Positions 22,300 to 32,870 of a stretch of 64,000 bases of DNA are shown here, piece after piece (position 1 is the first letter of the stretch; every line of letters starts with the position of its first letter). The notes beneath the pieces were generated by a model. It worked only from the letters and a program-made list of their open reading frames with translations. It ran no database searches and was not told where the DNA came from. Made by a program: the position numbers and the translations under genes. Source of the DNA: Amphibalanus amphitrite. Taxonomy: Eukaryota; Arthropoda; Thecostraca; Balanomorpha; Balanidae. The stretch lies in contig NW_024881786.1 of NCBI RefSeq assembly GCF_019059575.1, forward strand, positions 124,001-188,000, in the 5' to 3' direction.

Positions 22300-22977
22300 C
22301 GGCGACTAACGGAGCGAGCGAGAGGGTGGGCCTTGAACGTGCGAAATTTCGAGGAGGTACCTCCAACTGAGGTGCACGGCACCTTGCTAACCGGTCTCTA
22401 GCGATGTGCCAAATTTGAGCACAATCGGCCCAGCCGTTCTCGAGATCTAGAAGCGGCACCCTGCACGTGCGCACGTGCAAAATGGGTCCCAACTGACTTG
22501 TGCACGGCACCCCACTAACTGGTCCCTAACCGTGTACCAAATTTGAGCGCCATCGGTCCAGCCGTTCTCGAGATCTGGAAACGACCCCTGCACGTGCGCA
22601 CGTGCAGCAGCACCCCAACTCTGACGCATGGATATGCAGTGCCTAGTGGGTGCCTACCTACATGCCAACTTTGAGCGCAATCGGCCATGTAGTTACCGAG
22701 ATATTGCAACAATTACAAAACTGACACCTCTTCGTTTTGCACGTGGCACGTGCATAAGGGGTCACCCACATGCATCGGGAATAGTCCAATACTTGGTAGA
22801 AGGAATGAAGCTACCCTACAAAAATTACCGCATGTAAATCGGTCAAGTGGTTGCTGAGATATAAGCCTCGCAAAAGCGTCCGCACGGCCGGCCGGCCGGC
22901 CGGTTGGCCGGCCGCTCATACTCAGAAATTTCCGTTAATCTAAGGAAAGACTCCGCTCGCTTCGCTCGCTCCGTAAT
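22300..22977. repeat. Repeat element with four degenerate ~130-bp units, three ending in GCACGTGC
   Basis: Four divergent units run 22352-22479, 22480-22605, 22606-22754 and 22755-22893. The first three each share a block like CCAAATTTGAGCGCAATCGG and close with GCACGTGC; the first two close with the doubled GCACGTGCGCACGTGC. The first two also share CAGCCGTTCTCGAGATCT. The fourth decays into GGCCGGCC repeats. The outer words TAACGGAGCGAGCGA (about 22304) and the complement of TCGCTCGCTCCGTAA (to about 22977) form an inverted pair, which suggests element ends. It is non-coding. Confidence 0.6.
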
Positions 22978-23844
22978 CAGGTTTTGATTTAATAAGCAGC
23001 TAGTGCAACCCAACTGATGACTATTAAGAAACGCGATGAACATACCTTGACAAAATCTGCACCAAATCTGCAAAAAATGTGGACCAAATGTGGACCAAAT
23101 GTGTACCAAATAGCCGTTATGAAGACGGCTATTAACATACTTTAACTTCAACTTTTCCCTTCATTTCTGTTATGTCATTCCTTTCGACCTCGAGCAAACT
23201 TCGAATTTTTCTTCTACAATATAATTTTAACAGGACTACCTATATGTTACATAACTGTTGAACACGACACCATATTTGATGTGTTTTCGTAATGATTTTC
23301 AGATGAATACTTTTATAATTGCTAAGGCATATAAGAGCCTGAAATGAAAGATAACTACTATTTCGAAGCCTCTCTGGCATCAGCACTCAGAAAACAGCTG
23401 CCGGCTGGCTGCCTGCGGGTCGCGTTTTGAATAGCATTCTCACAACAATGGCGAGTCCTTGCCGTCCTGACCTCCAGCAATGCCGGTGGCCGCGCCGGGT
23501 ATGTCCCGGGGGCGCGGCGACTCTCGCCGGCAGAGGGCCGCCCTGAGAACAGCCGCCGTCGGCCGGAGAGTTGCACAACGCTGCACAGGCTCTCGTGACG
23601 CTGGCGGCATTTTTGCCGCATTGTCTGTCTCCGCGCTGCGTGAACGATGATTCGCCGCGGCCGTTGTGAAACTGCGGGGGATCGGCGCACCCGGCTCGTC
23701 CGTCAATTCTGCCCGCCGACCATCGACGGACGGCCGTGCCGGGCATAGCCGGCGCGCCGGGGGCCGGGGCCGCGGCAGGGAGCGGCACGGGACGGGTATA
23801 CTGCAGGGACCGCTGCTGAGTACTGGGAGCGTCACGGACCGGGA
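22978..23844. other. Unique DNA, AT-rich then CpG-rich
   Basis: A small cluster of CCAAATGTGGA-type words lies at 23060-23110. From 23.4 kb the sequence is CpG-dense with open frames on both strands but no recognisable domain. Confidence 0.5.
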
Positions 23845-24225
23845 ACAAACTGCCGCTGAGAGCGTCACGGGCTGAGAGCTGACTGCTACTGGGAGCGTCA
23901 CGGGCTGAGAACTGACTGCCGCTGGGAGCGTCATGAGCTGATGTCAGCCGCCGGACAGGTCGTCCCGGGTCGACCGTCCCCGGGCGGGTCAGCGTCACAC
24001 ATCGACCGTCCCTGGACGGGTCAGCGTCACACGTCGACCGTCCCTGGACGGGTCAGCGTCACACGTCGACCGTCCTTGGACGGGTCAGCGTCACACGTCG
24101 ACCGTCCCTGGACGGGTCAGCGTTACACGTCGACCGTCCCCGGGCGGGTCAGCGTCACACGTCGACCGTCCCTGGACGGGTCAGCGTCACACGTCGACCG
24201 TCCCCGGGCGGGTCAGCGTCCCAGG
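23845..24225. repeat. Two adjoining minisatellites: ~33 bp (three copies) then 32 bp (eight copies)
   Basis: The first tract has GGGAGCGTCACGG words with a ~33-bp step. The second starts at 23970 with TCGACCGTCC, repeated every 32 bp at 24002, 24034, 24066, 24098, 24130, 24162 and 24194. Each unit holds an inverted pair, GACCGTCC / GGACGGGTC, so the array can form serial hairpins. Confidence 0.9.
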
Positions 24226-25254
24226 TCGGTCTCAGCCGCCGCGCCGGACGGCGCGGGTCGACGGGCCGCCACGGAGGCCGGCTCCGCTGGGGACATGGGT
24301 TGATCCCGCTCCGAATCTGACGGTTTGTCGCGGAGTGAGCATTCACAGAGTAAGCACAGGTATTCACAGAGTAAGAACTGGCGGACTCAGAGGTGACACT
24401 CAGTAGGAACTCGTTGAGCCAGGGCAGTGGTAGCCTGTGTGTGATGTCATGCCATGGACGGTTGCGGACGCCCCACCTGAGTAGTGAGCACCCACACATC
24501 GGTGGGTCCTGATGTCATGACACGGAGCCACGGAGGCGGCGCCGTTTGGGTGGTCCATTGTACCGCCGCTCAACACAGACGGGCAATCAGTGAGCCGCTG
24601 ATAAGGGTCGCTGCGACGCGCGTGTCGCCGCGGCCGACACGGTGACGGATCGGCGCTGTCCGCGCGGCTCCGGCCCGGCCGTCGGCAGCTCCGATTATGA
24701 CGCGGCCGGCGGCGGCCCACCGCAGCGATAAGCCCGCCCAGCGCTCTGCTATTGATCAGATCAGAGCCCACACTAGGCGAGCGCCAGCTCAGACGGCCGC
24801 GCGGCGGCTCCACACTGGGCGAGCGCGGCCAGCTCCGGCGGCCGGCGAACGAGGGACGACAGAACGGTACGGATGCTAAGTCCGAACGAGGGAGATCGAA
24901 CGGGACGGAGACTGAGGTCTGGTCGAGGAGCGGCCGTACGGGACGGAGCTAAGGTCCGCAGCGTGCGAAGGACGGCCATGGAGGGCGTACCTACTCGCTG
25001 GAATGGCCGTGGGCGCGGTCACCCAACCTTTACGGGTGATGCCGGCGTGTCCTCAGCGGCCCGCCTCCGCCGCCCTGCGGACCTCCCTCTCGGCGCGGAC
25101 CGTGGAGGCGGGCGGGGCCGCCGGCCGGCGATGTCGTCCCTCGATGGGGCCGGCGCCGACCGGCGAGTTACCGGCGTCATTGTCGCGTGCCAGCCGCCGG
25201 CCCGTCCGCCGCGCTATCTGCAAACCGCTAACGAATGGCACCGGCACGGCTCTC
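24226..25254. other. CpG-dense unique DNA
   Basis: The sequence is rich in GCC, CGG and GGCCGG words. Frames on both strands are long only because stops are rare in such DNA. No domain is recognised. Confidence 0.5.
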
Positions 25255-25525
25255 CGTCAGGCCAAGGAGTGGCGGCCGCGGGAGGCTGGGTGGAAGACCG
25301 CCACTCTTAGGAGCCGAGGAGTGGCAACCACGGGACTGGGTGGGGGACCGTCCCTCGCAGGAGCCAAGGAGTGGCGGCGCGGAACTGGATGGAAGACTGT
25401 CCCTCGCAGGAGCCAAGGAGTGGTGGCCCAGGGACTGAGTGGAAGACCGTCGCTCGCAGGAGCCAAGGAGACAGGAGTGGCGGAGGCCGCGGGACGTGGC
25501 GGGGACCGCCGCTCGCAGGAGTCGA
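25255..25525. repeat. ~55-60-bp tandem repeat, about five degenerate copies
   Basis: Units share GCAGGAGCCAAGGAGTGG and GGGTGGAAGACCG words at irregular spacing of roughly 55-60 bp. Confidence 0.8.
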
Positions 25526-26570
25526 TCAGAGGGAGCCGTCAGGAGCCAGTGGGCGAGCCGCCAATACCTCCGCTTGGGAGAGCTGAATTCCGTGTCGGTG
25601 GAAGCTGAATTCCACGTAAATAGGGAATCTTACTTACACATAAACCAGTTTGTCGGGGGGAGGGGGCTGTTTACCATTATTACAAATGCCCCGTTTTGTG
25701 ACTCTGAAAACACTCATGCATGCTGCATACTAAATATACCAATTGGGCTCAGCTATCATATATGTCTGTGGTGGCATTTATAATACATGTGCTGGCACCC
25801 TGCCGTGCTTAGCACTAATTTTATTCAGCGTTGTACACAGCACGCAACAAGCTGTAACGAGTGGAGTATATCACATCCTGCCCGGGCGAGGCTCTTATGC
25901 ATATCTCCATAGGTGATCTTAGAATGATATGCTGGCACAACGATTCTCATTTATAACGTGGCATATTTGCCGACGCCTCTTCATTTTCGGCCGGCACGGC
26001 AGTGTACGTGGCCCGGCTCACCCGCTGCCAACTGGGGTACATGGTAGCCGTCTGCAGTCATAATCGCCTCGTATATCATCGTCGACATTTCGGAATGAAG
26101 ACACGCCGAGCGCTGAAGCTGTAAACGGTATAGCGGCTTTAGATGATGGAGATTATACTAATGACTTCAGCTCGTCTCAGGAGCGGCTGGCACGTCTAAA
26201 TCACCGTCGATAGGTCCGTGGTGCCATATTGTCGGCAGCCGCCCGGACTGGCCGACTGGCAGGAGCCGTTTGTCCCGACGCCGGCGCGCGTCGCGCTGTC
26301 GTCTGTTTAGCTGTTAGCGGGTGTTTGGCACCATTTATCTGTGTATTCGCGAGGTCAGGGCTCGTGTCCCAGAAGTGGCCTTTCACCGCGCACTTGTAGT
26401 TGCATGGCTCTCACTCACGCGTCTCAGCGAAGTTGTTTGGGGTCAGCATTTTTCCAGTCAATTGGGCCTGTAATCTCGCATCGCTCGTCCCGTGTCCTGA
26501 AGTATTTATGTACTCTTCATTCTGTGCCTTTTGTCGTGCAAATCTCATATCCAGTTAGCCACGTCATATC
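25526..26570. other. Unique DNA, no gene recognised
   Basis: AT-rich 25.6-25.95 kb, mixed afterwards. Nothing was found. Confidence 0.5.
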
Positions 26571-26890
26571 CCTCGATCGTTATCCCGTGCCCCGTGTCCC
26601 TTGTACCGTGTCCCGTGTTCGTTGTCTCGTGTCCTGTGTCCCGTGTTCTGTGCCCCGTGTCCTGTGTCCCGTGCCCGTGTCCGTGCCTCGGGTCCCGTGT
26701 TCGTTGTCCCGTGCCCCGTTTCCGTGTCCCCTGTCGCCTGTCCCGTGCCATGTGTCCGTGTCCTTCGTTCCTTGTCCTGCAGTGCCCCGTGTCCCCTGTC
26801 CCCTGTCCCCTGTCCGTCCCCTGTCCCCTGTCCCCTGTCCGTCCCCTGTCTCCTGTCCCCTGTCCCCTCTCCCCTGTCCCCTGTCCCACT
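26571..26890. repeat. Low-complexity CCCGTGTC / CCCTGTC tract
   Basis: Hundreds of bases are built from CCCGTGTC and CCCTGTCC words with an irregular 6-8-bp step. Three frames on each strand stay open because the words lack stop codons. These are not genes. Confidence 0.9.
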
Positions 26891-27134
26891 CGGCTCGCGG
26901 TGCCGGGGTGTGCGAGGGCCGGACCGGGCCGGGCAGTGCAGCGGTGCCGTAGGTGATTTGTCGTGCCCGGCCGGCGGGAGGGCCGCCCGCTGCCACCACC
27001 GCCGCCGCGCAGATAACTCGGCGCGAATTTCGGACCGGCGATTTATCGGCGAATAATGTGACATCTTTACTGGCGGCCGGCTGCAGTCCTGGTGATAACT
27101 TGGCCGGGGGCGCCGCGCAATGGCACGGAGACGG

Positions 27135-27545
27135 AGGGGGGGAGACGGTGACGGTGACGGGGTGACGGGGTAACTGTGACGGTGTGACGGTGTGACGGTG
27201 GCGGTGGTGGTGGTGGTGACGGTGTGACGGTGTGGCGGTGAGATGGTGCCGTGTGACGGTGACGGTGTGACGGTGTGACGGAGACGGAGGGGGGGGGGGA
27301 GAAGGTGACGGTGACGGTGGTGGTCGTGGTGGTGGTGGTGGTGGTGTGACGGTGTGACGGTGTGACGGTGTGACGGTGTGACGGTGACGGTGACGGTGGT
27401 GGTCGTGGTGGTGGTGGTGGTGGTGGTGGTGGTGGTGGTGTCGGTGTGACGGTGTGACGGTGTGACGGTGTGACGGTGTGACGGTGACGGTGGTGGTGGT
27501 GGTGGTGGTGGTGGTGGTGACGGTGGTGACGATGGTGGTGGTACT
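27135..27545. repeat. GGTGTGACGGTGGTGG microsatellite-like tract
   Basis: Mixed GGT, GGTGAC and GGTGTGAC repeats. The complementary strand opens a 174-codon histidine/threonine/proline frame that is an artefact. Confidence 0.9.
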
Positions 27546-28599
27546 TCAGCTGTGAGTAAATGGTCGTCCGAACCGTGAACGGAACTCTCACCAGACCCCA
27601 GCCTATATACTCGTAGTTACCTATTCAAATGCTGCAGCTTCTAATGGCGCATCCACGTTCCGACCGCCACGCCTGATTGCTGCCATAGCCACGCTATTAT
27701 ACAGAAGAAAGGCGTCACTCGGCGGGGTTTCGGATGCAGTGTCTGTTCATCAGAATGGAACGTTCACTCCGCTGCTGATCACGCTGCACATTCAGCTGAG
27801 ATTGGGTGTCGTATCACGTCTCAGTTTTACGGTATGCCTTCGATGTTTGCATGTAATTGAGACGTGCTGAGTGCTGTGCCCGAATGAATAATAATCGATC
27901 CTAGATCTATTATGAGGCTCTTATTGAACGATATCGCTGTTATCTGAAACATAACCAACTGTTGGAAATTAAAGGATTATGACTCAATTAGATGAGCGAC
28001 ACGAAGATCATGAGAGCGCCAGTTTGGCACCGACTAAGTTTAATGTGAGCATTGCTGGCTGTGGATTACGGAGGGCGGTCCCTGATAGCGGCTCGTATAG
28101 TACCATGGGAATACCGCGCGGCCACGGACCGGCGCGGCGGACTCTGGGTCGGGGGCCACTCCGTGTCGCTCCCGGACCTAACCTCCTGTCCCGGCGCGGG
28201 AGGTTAGGTCTGGTCCTCCTGTCTCGAACACAGGAGCCGCGCAGCCACCGGCGCACTCGGCGCCGTACTCCAACACCGACAAATGTCTACAAGGCATTGC
28301 GCTTAGCGGCCCGAGTCGGCCCCGGCTCCTGCCCCGGCTCCGGCGGCGGCTGATTGCCGACGCGGCCGGCCGGAGCCGCCCGGCGCGGCGCGGCGCGGCG
28401 CGGCCATCCCGGCTGCGTGCCGCGCCGGACCATTGGCCGCCGCCGGAACAATTCATAAATTAGTCCGTCTCGGCCGGGGCGCGGCGCGGTGGCAACAGAT
28501 CGCCAGCCGGCCGCCTAATCCCCGCCTATCATGGGCGCACACGCTCCCTTTATGGCCGTGGTTATTGGAGCGGCGTGCTACCGACGAGCGCGGCGACGA
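27546..28599. other. Unique DNA, AT-richer then CpG-dense
   Basis: 28.3-28.58 kb is CpG-dense but holds AT-rich cores such as AATTCATAAATTAG and CCTTTATGGCC. These could be binding sites for homeodomain factors. No gene is recognised. Confidence 0.4.
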
Positions 28600-28735
28600 A
28601 CGAGGAGGAGGAGGAGGAGGAGGAGGAGGAGGAGGAGGAGGAGGAGGAGGAGGAGGAGGAGGAGGAGGAGGAGGAGGAGGAGGAGGAGGAGGAGGAGGAG
28701 GAGGAGGGGGAGGGGAGGAGGAGAGGAGGAGTCCC
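28600..28735. repeat. (GGA)n trinucleotide microsatellite
   Basis: An almost pure GGA run extends for about 105 bp and then becomes irregular. It yields spurious poly-Gly, poly-Arg and poly-Glu frames. Confidence 0.97.
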
Positions 28736-29197
28736 CTCACTGGAGAGGACTAAGTGCTTCCAAAACGCTGACCCTCCCAGAACAAGCCGCCAAAACGCCG
28801 AGGAGGAGAAGGGAGACTAGGCGGGGGATGCCCTTTTAGACCTCTCCTTCCTTAAGAAGGAGGCGAGGAAGAACTGTCGGGGCGGTATGTCGGACCGATG
28901 ATGCCGGTTTGTCGCGCTGATGTCGGGCTGATGTCGGCGCGCGGAGGCTGGTCTGTCAGCCGGCCGGATGCAGCACCCACCGGCCGGCCGTCGGTCCGCG
29001 TCGCCGCGCAGGCGCCGCCGGCGGCTCGATGCTATCAGCTGATTCACGCGCGCCGGTGTCGCGGCGATCGGCCGCGTCGCGCGCCGTTAGATAAATCGGC
29101 GGCGGCGGTTAGTGTCGACCCGACCGAGGTGGACACGCCAGCCGGCCTTTTATATGGAGATGGTCCGGAGGTCGCGGCCGCACGAGCGACGGCCGCA
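28736..29197. other. CpG-dense unique DNA
   Basis: No domain, RNA or repeat end is recognised here. Confidence 0.4.
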
Positions 29198-29790
29198 CGA
29201 GGAGCCGGTACGCCACGGCACGGCCGGACGAGGGGCCGGTACGCCACGGCCCGGCCGGACGAGGGACCGGTACGCCACAGCACGGCCGGACGAGGGGCCG
29301 GTACGCCACAGCACGGCCGGACGAGGGGCCGGTACGCCACAGCACGGCCGGACGAGGGACCGGTACGCCACAGCACGGCCGGACGAGGGGCCGGTACGCC
29401 ACAGCACGGCCGGACGAGGGGCCGGTACGCCACAGCACGGACGGACGAGGGACCGGTACGCCACGGCCCGGCCGGACGAGGGGCCGGTACGCCACAGCAC
29501 GGACGGACGAGGGGCCGGTACGGCTCGGCGGCGGACGGACGAGGGGCCGGTACGGCTCGGCGGGGGACGGACGGAGGCCGGTACGCCTCGGCGGCGGACG
29601 GACGGAGGCCGGTACGCCTCGGCGGGGGACGGACGGAGGCCGGTACGGCTCGGCGGGGGACGGACGGAGGCCGGTACGGCTCGGCGGGGGACGGACGGAG
29701 GCCGGTACGACTCGGCGGGGGACGGACGGAGGCCGGTACGCCACGGCGGCGGACGGACGAGGGGCCCGTACGCCACGGCGGCGGACGGAC
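29198..29790. repeat. 31-bp minisatellite, about 19 copies in two variants
   Basis: Each unit begins GGTACGCCACAGCACGG or, in the second half, GGTACGGCTCGGCGG, and contains GGACGGACGAGGGGCC-like words. Since 31 is not a multiple of 3, the array runs through all three frames in turn and stays open on both strands for 200-300 codons. There is a sharp switch of variant at about 29510-29570. Confidence 0.93.
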
Positions 29791-30865
29791 TGGTCCCGGG
29801 GGCTGACTTGATGCGGAGAACGGGCTGAGGACGACCTGACCCCGCTGACCTGTCGCAGAGCAGGAGCTCGGTGTGAGTCAGACTGACTCCTGGTGACCGA
29901 ATCTGCGCCAGTGGAACTCCGAAGTTCCCGAGCTTTGCTTTGCGTAACCGTTTCATGTAATACTATCCAATTTGTCCACTTTACGGTGATTCATACCTGC
30001 CTGCTACATTTGTGCAGACCTCAAAAATTCACATGGTTAGTACCGTACTTCGTTGCACACATTGCCCCCCCCCCCCCCTGTCCCCCTGATGCAGCGAAGG
30101 AGTGGTAAAACTGCGTGGTGCCAGTCGATGCCGATGTCCATACATGGTCCGGGACCGGTCGGTTCCCACGACCACGGGCGCCGGTCGGGCCGGGCCTTCC
30201 TATCGGACCCAGTCGGGCCTACCTATCGGACAGAACCAGCTCCGGAGCCGACCGGCCGGCTAGGGCCTATCGCGGAGGATCGCCAAGCACACACGGCATT
30301 GGAGCACTTCGTGTTGTGTTGTCTGTTTTTAACAAATCGCAAAGCGAGACGTTTGACTTCCTCAATCTAGAATCTAACCTACCTCGTGACATTGTTCGTG
30401 CTGTTTCTCATGCATGATTGTATGATGAAAACGGCTGAAGACGACATAGTTACGTTTCATTTTGAATAGTCATTTTTTTGTGGGGGGGGGGTCTCAAAGC
30501 AAAGCGACTACGTCTGCACGCGGAATATTTTCCCATCGGAGAAAAAGCATGACAATTGTACGGTAATTGGGCGTGGTCCATGCGACGACTGCGCGTTCCC
30601 AGGGCGCGGTGTGCGTGCGCCTGTCTGTTCGACTGTACCGCGGTGTCATCGTCTGCGCGGGTCAGCCGGCCCGCGCGGCGTTCTGAAATAGAGCGGCAGA
30701 CTGAACAGCTGTGTTCCTCTACAGCAATGTAAACAAATCAACCATAAAAAATGTTTTTTTTTTCATTCATGTGCCGAATTTTCATGCAATCTTGTGTTTC
30801 ATCTGCAGCAGAGTTTATTGAGGAACAGAGTTCCTCTGTCTGTTGACTCGGATTGGTGATGTGCC
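29791..30865. other. Unique DNA with C- and G-runs
   Basis: A 15-base C-run is at about 30064-30078 and a G-run at 30482-30490. No gene is recognised. Confidence 0.5.
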
Positions 30866-31272
30866 CCTGAGGCGGGTGACCAACTCCTTCTGTCGCTGTC
30901 ATTGCGTGTTCTCCGTCGGTCCCGGGTGACCCACTCCTTCTGTCGCTGTCATTGTGTGCTCTCCGTCGGTCCCGGGTGACCCACTCCTTCTGTCGCTGTC
31001 GTTGTGTGTTCTCCGTCGGTCCCGGGTGACCCACTCCTTCTGTCGCTGTCGTTGTGTGTTCTCCGTCGGTCCCGGGTGACCCACTCCTTCTGTCGCTGTC
31101 GTTGCGTGTTCTCCGTCGGTCCAGGGTGACCCACTCCTTCTGTCGCTGTCGTTGCGTGTTCTCCGTCGGTCCCGGGTGACCCACTCCTTCTGTCGCTGTC
31201 GTTGCGTGTTCTCCGTCGGTCCCGGGTGACCCACTCCTTCTGTCGCTGTCGTTGTGTGTTCTCCGTCGGTCC
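30866..31272. repeat. 50-bp minisatellite, eight copies
   Basis: Units contain GGTGACCCACTCCTTCTGTC and CTCCGTCGGTCC with an exact 50-bp period and very high identity. Differences are mostly C/T at two positions (GTTGCGTGTT or GTTGTGTGTT). Confidence 0.95.
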
Positions 31273-31417
31273 CCACCGTTTCCATCCCGTTCAGCCGCGC
31301 TGAGCTCAACCGAACATCTGTAGTGAGCTTCCATGCCAATCAGTGGTCTGTGGCTGGGGGGCAGAGGCTCCCAGTCAGGGAGAGACGGCAGTCTGTCCCT
31401 GACTCCCAGACTGCCGT

Positions 31418-32105
31418 CTGTGGGGGAGCAGAGGCCCTCCGTCTCTGTGAGTGCCGTCTGTGGAGTGTGGGGAGCAGAGGCCCTCCGTCTCTGTGACTGT
31501 CGTCTGTGGGGAGCAGAGACCCTCCGTCTCTGTGACTGCCGTCTGTGGGGAGCAGAGGCCCTCCGTCTCTGTGACTGCCGTCTGTGGGGAGCAGAGGCCC
31601 TCCGTCTCTGTGACTCGTCTGTGGGGAGCAGAGGCCCTCCGTCTCTGTGACTGCCGTCTGTGGGGAGCAGAGGCCCTCCGTCTCTGTGACTGCCGTCTGT
31701 GGAGTGTGGGGAGCAGAGGCCCTCCGTCTCTGTGACTGTCGTCTGTGGAGTGTGGGGAGCAGAGGCCCTCCGTCTCTGTGACTGCCGTCTGTGGGGAGCA
31801 GAGGCCCTCCGTCTCTGTGAGTGCCGTCTGTGGAGTGTGGGGAGCAGAGGCCCTCCGTCTCTGTGACTGTCGTCTGTGGGGAGCAGAGACCCTCCGTCTC
31901 TGTGACTGCCGTCTGTGGGGAGCAGAGGCCCTCCGTCTCTGTGACTGCCGTCTGTGGGGAGCAGAGGCCCTCCGTCTCTGTGACTCGTCTGTGGGGAGCA
32001 GAGGCCCTCCGTCTCTGTGACTGCCGTCTGTGGGGAGCAGAGGCCCTCCGTCTCTGTGACTGCCGTCTGTGGGGAGCAGAGGCCCTCCGTCTCTGTGACT
32101 GCCGT
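31418..32105. repeat. 39-bp minisatellite (13-codon period) with larger duplicated blocks
   Basis: Units contain CTGCCGTCTGTGGGGAGCAG and AGGCCCTCCGTCTCTGTGA. Some carry an extra GAGTGTG, which breaks the 39-bp phase. A block of several units (about 31440-31680) is repeated almost exactly at about 31815-32045, so there is a higher-order duplication. The minus strand is open through this array and, via a unique segment, through the neighbouring 50-bp array (476 codons in total). Confidence 0.93.
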
Positions 32106-32734
32106 CCGCGGCGACCGGCGCCTGCTGATCGCCGCTATCTGGCCGCCCTGGCACGGAATGCCGTGCACGTGTCCGCCGGTACCGGATGGCGGTGCTTGGA
32201 CGACTTTACGGGCCGGCGACGGCTGCGCTCATTTGCGGCCGTAACAAAGTGTCAAATAATCAGCTAGTGGGGCCGTTAATCTCCAATTCGGCCGGCTGAA
32301 CGGCAAGCGGCCGCAGCCCGCTGTCCGCTGCACGTCTTCATAGTGCGGCTGTCGTGCTCCGGCGGCCATTCCGGGCCCGTCTCCGGGCTGAGCTACGGGC
32401 CGTTACGCCTCCGGACGACTCCGTAAACAATCAGTTATCTGTGATATTCTGTCCCCGCAACACGCCTTGTGGGCGTCCGCAGCTGCAACAAAATACCAAT
32501 GGAGCCTCTTGAATTTGCCAGCCTTAACGATGACGTGTATTGTGTGTACTAATTAGTTCATACTTCTCGGGAATACAGTTGTCTGTTTCAGCAGTATTCT
32601 TTACGCATTCTTTCCCGTGCCTTTATCGTTTGTTAAGTATTCAGTCCCTTGCCGTCTACCTAACTTTGTTCCGTGCAGTCTTTTCCTATTCATTCTAGTT
32701 CAACCTCCATCCCATTACGAGAACCACCGTCGTC
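32106..32734. other. Unique DNA, no gene recognised
   Basis: CpG-rich to 32.45 kb, then AT-richer. Nothing was found. Confidence 0.5.
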
Positions 32735-32870
32735 CCGTCCCGTCCCGTCTCGTCCCGTCTCGTCCCGTCCCGTCCCGTCCTGTAGTGTCCCGCCCCGTCC
32801 CGTCCCGTCCCGCTCTGTCCCGCGCAGAGCCGTCCCATCCAGCCACCCCCCCCCCCCCTCCCTCCCCGCC
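32735..32870. repeat. CCCGTCCCGT tandem tract and C-run
   Basis: Short CCCGT / CTCGT words repeat in series, followed by a run of about 14 C at 32846. Low complexity. Confidence 0.9.

Noticed and set aside
26341-27064. Long frames rich in CPVSRV or GTGDRGQ on both strands
   Set aside because: They arise from CCCGTGTC low-complexity DNA without stop codons.
27067-27591. 174-codon histidine/threonine/proline frame
   Set aside because: It is the complement of the GGTGTGAC tract. Low complexity only.
28433-28839. Poly-glycine, poly-arginine and poly-glutamate frames
   Set aside because: They are three phases of one (GGA)n microsatellite.
28898-29806. 302-codon plus-strand frame and 211-268-codon minus-strand frames
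   Set aside because: They are created by the 31-bp minisatellite, which is open in all phases. The residues cycle with the repeat and no domain is present.
30866-32105. CRISPR-like arrays with 39-50-bp periods
   Set aside because: The whole period repeats with no variable spacers, so these are minisatellites.
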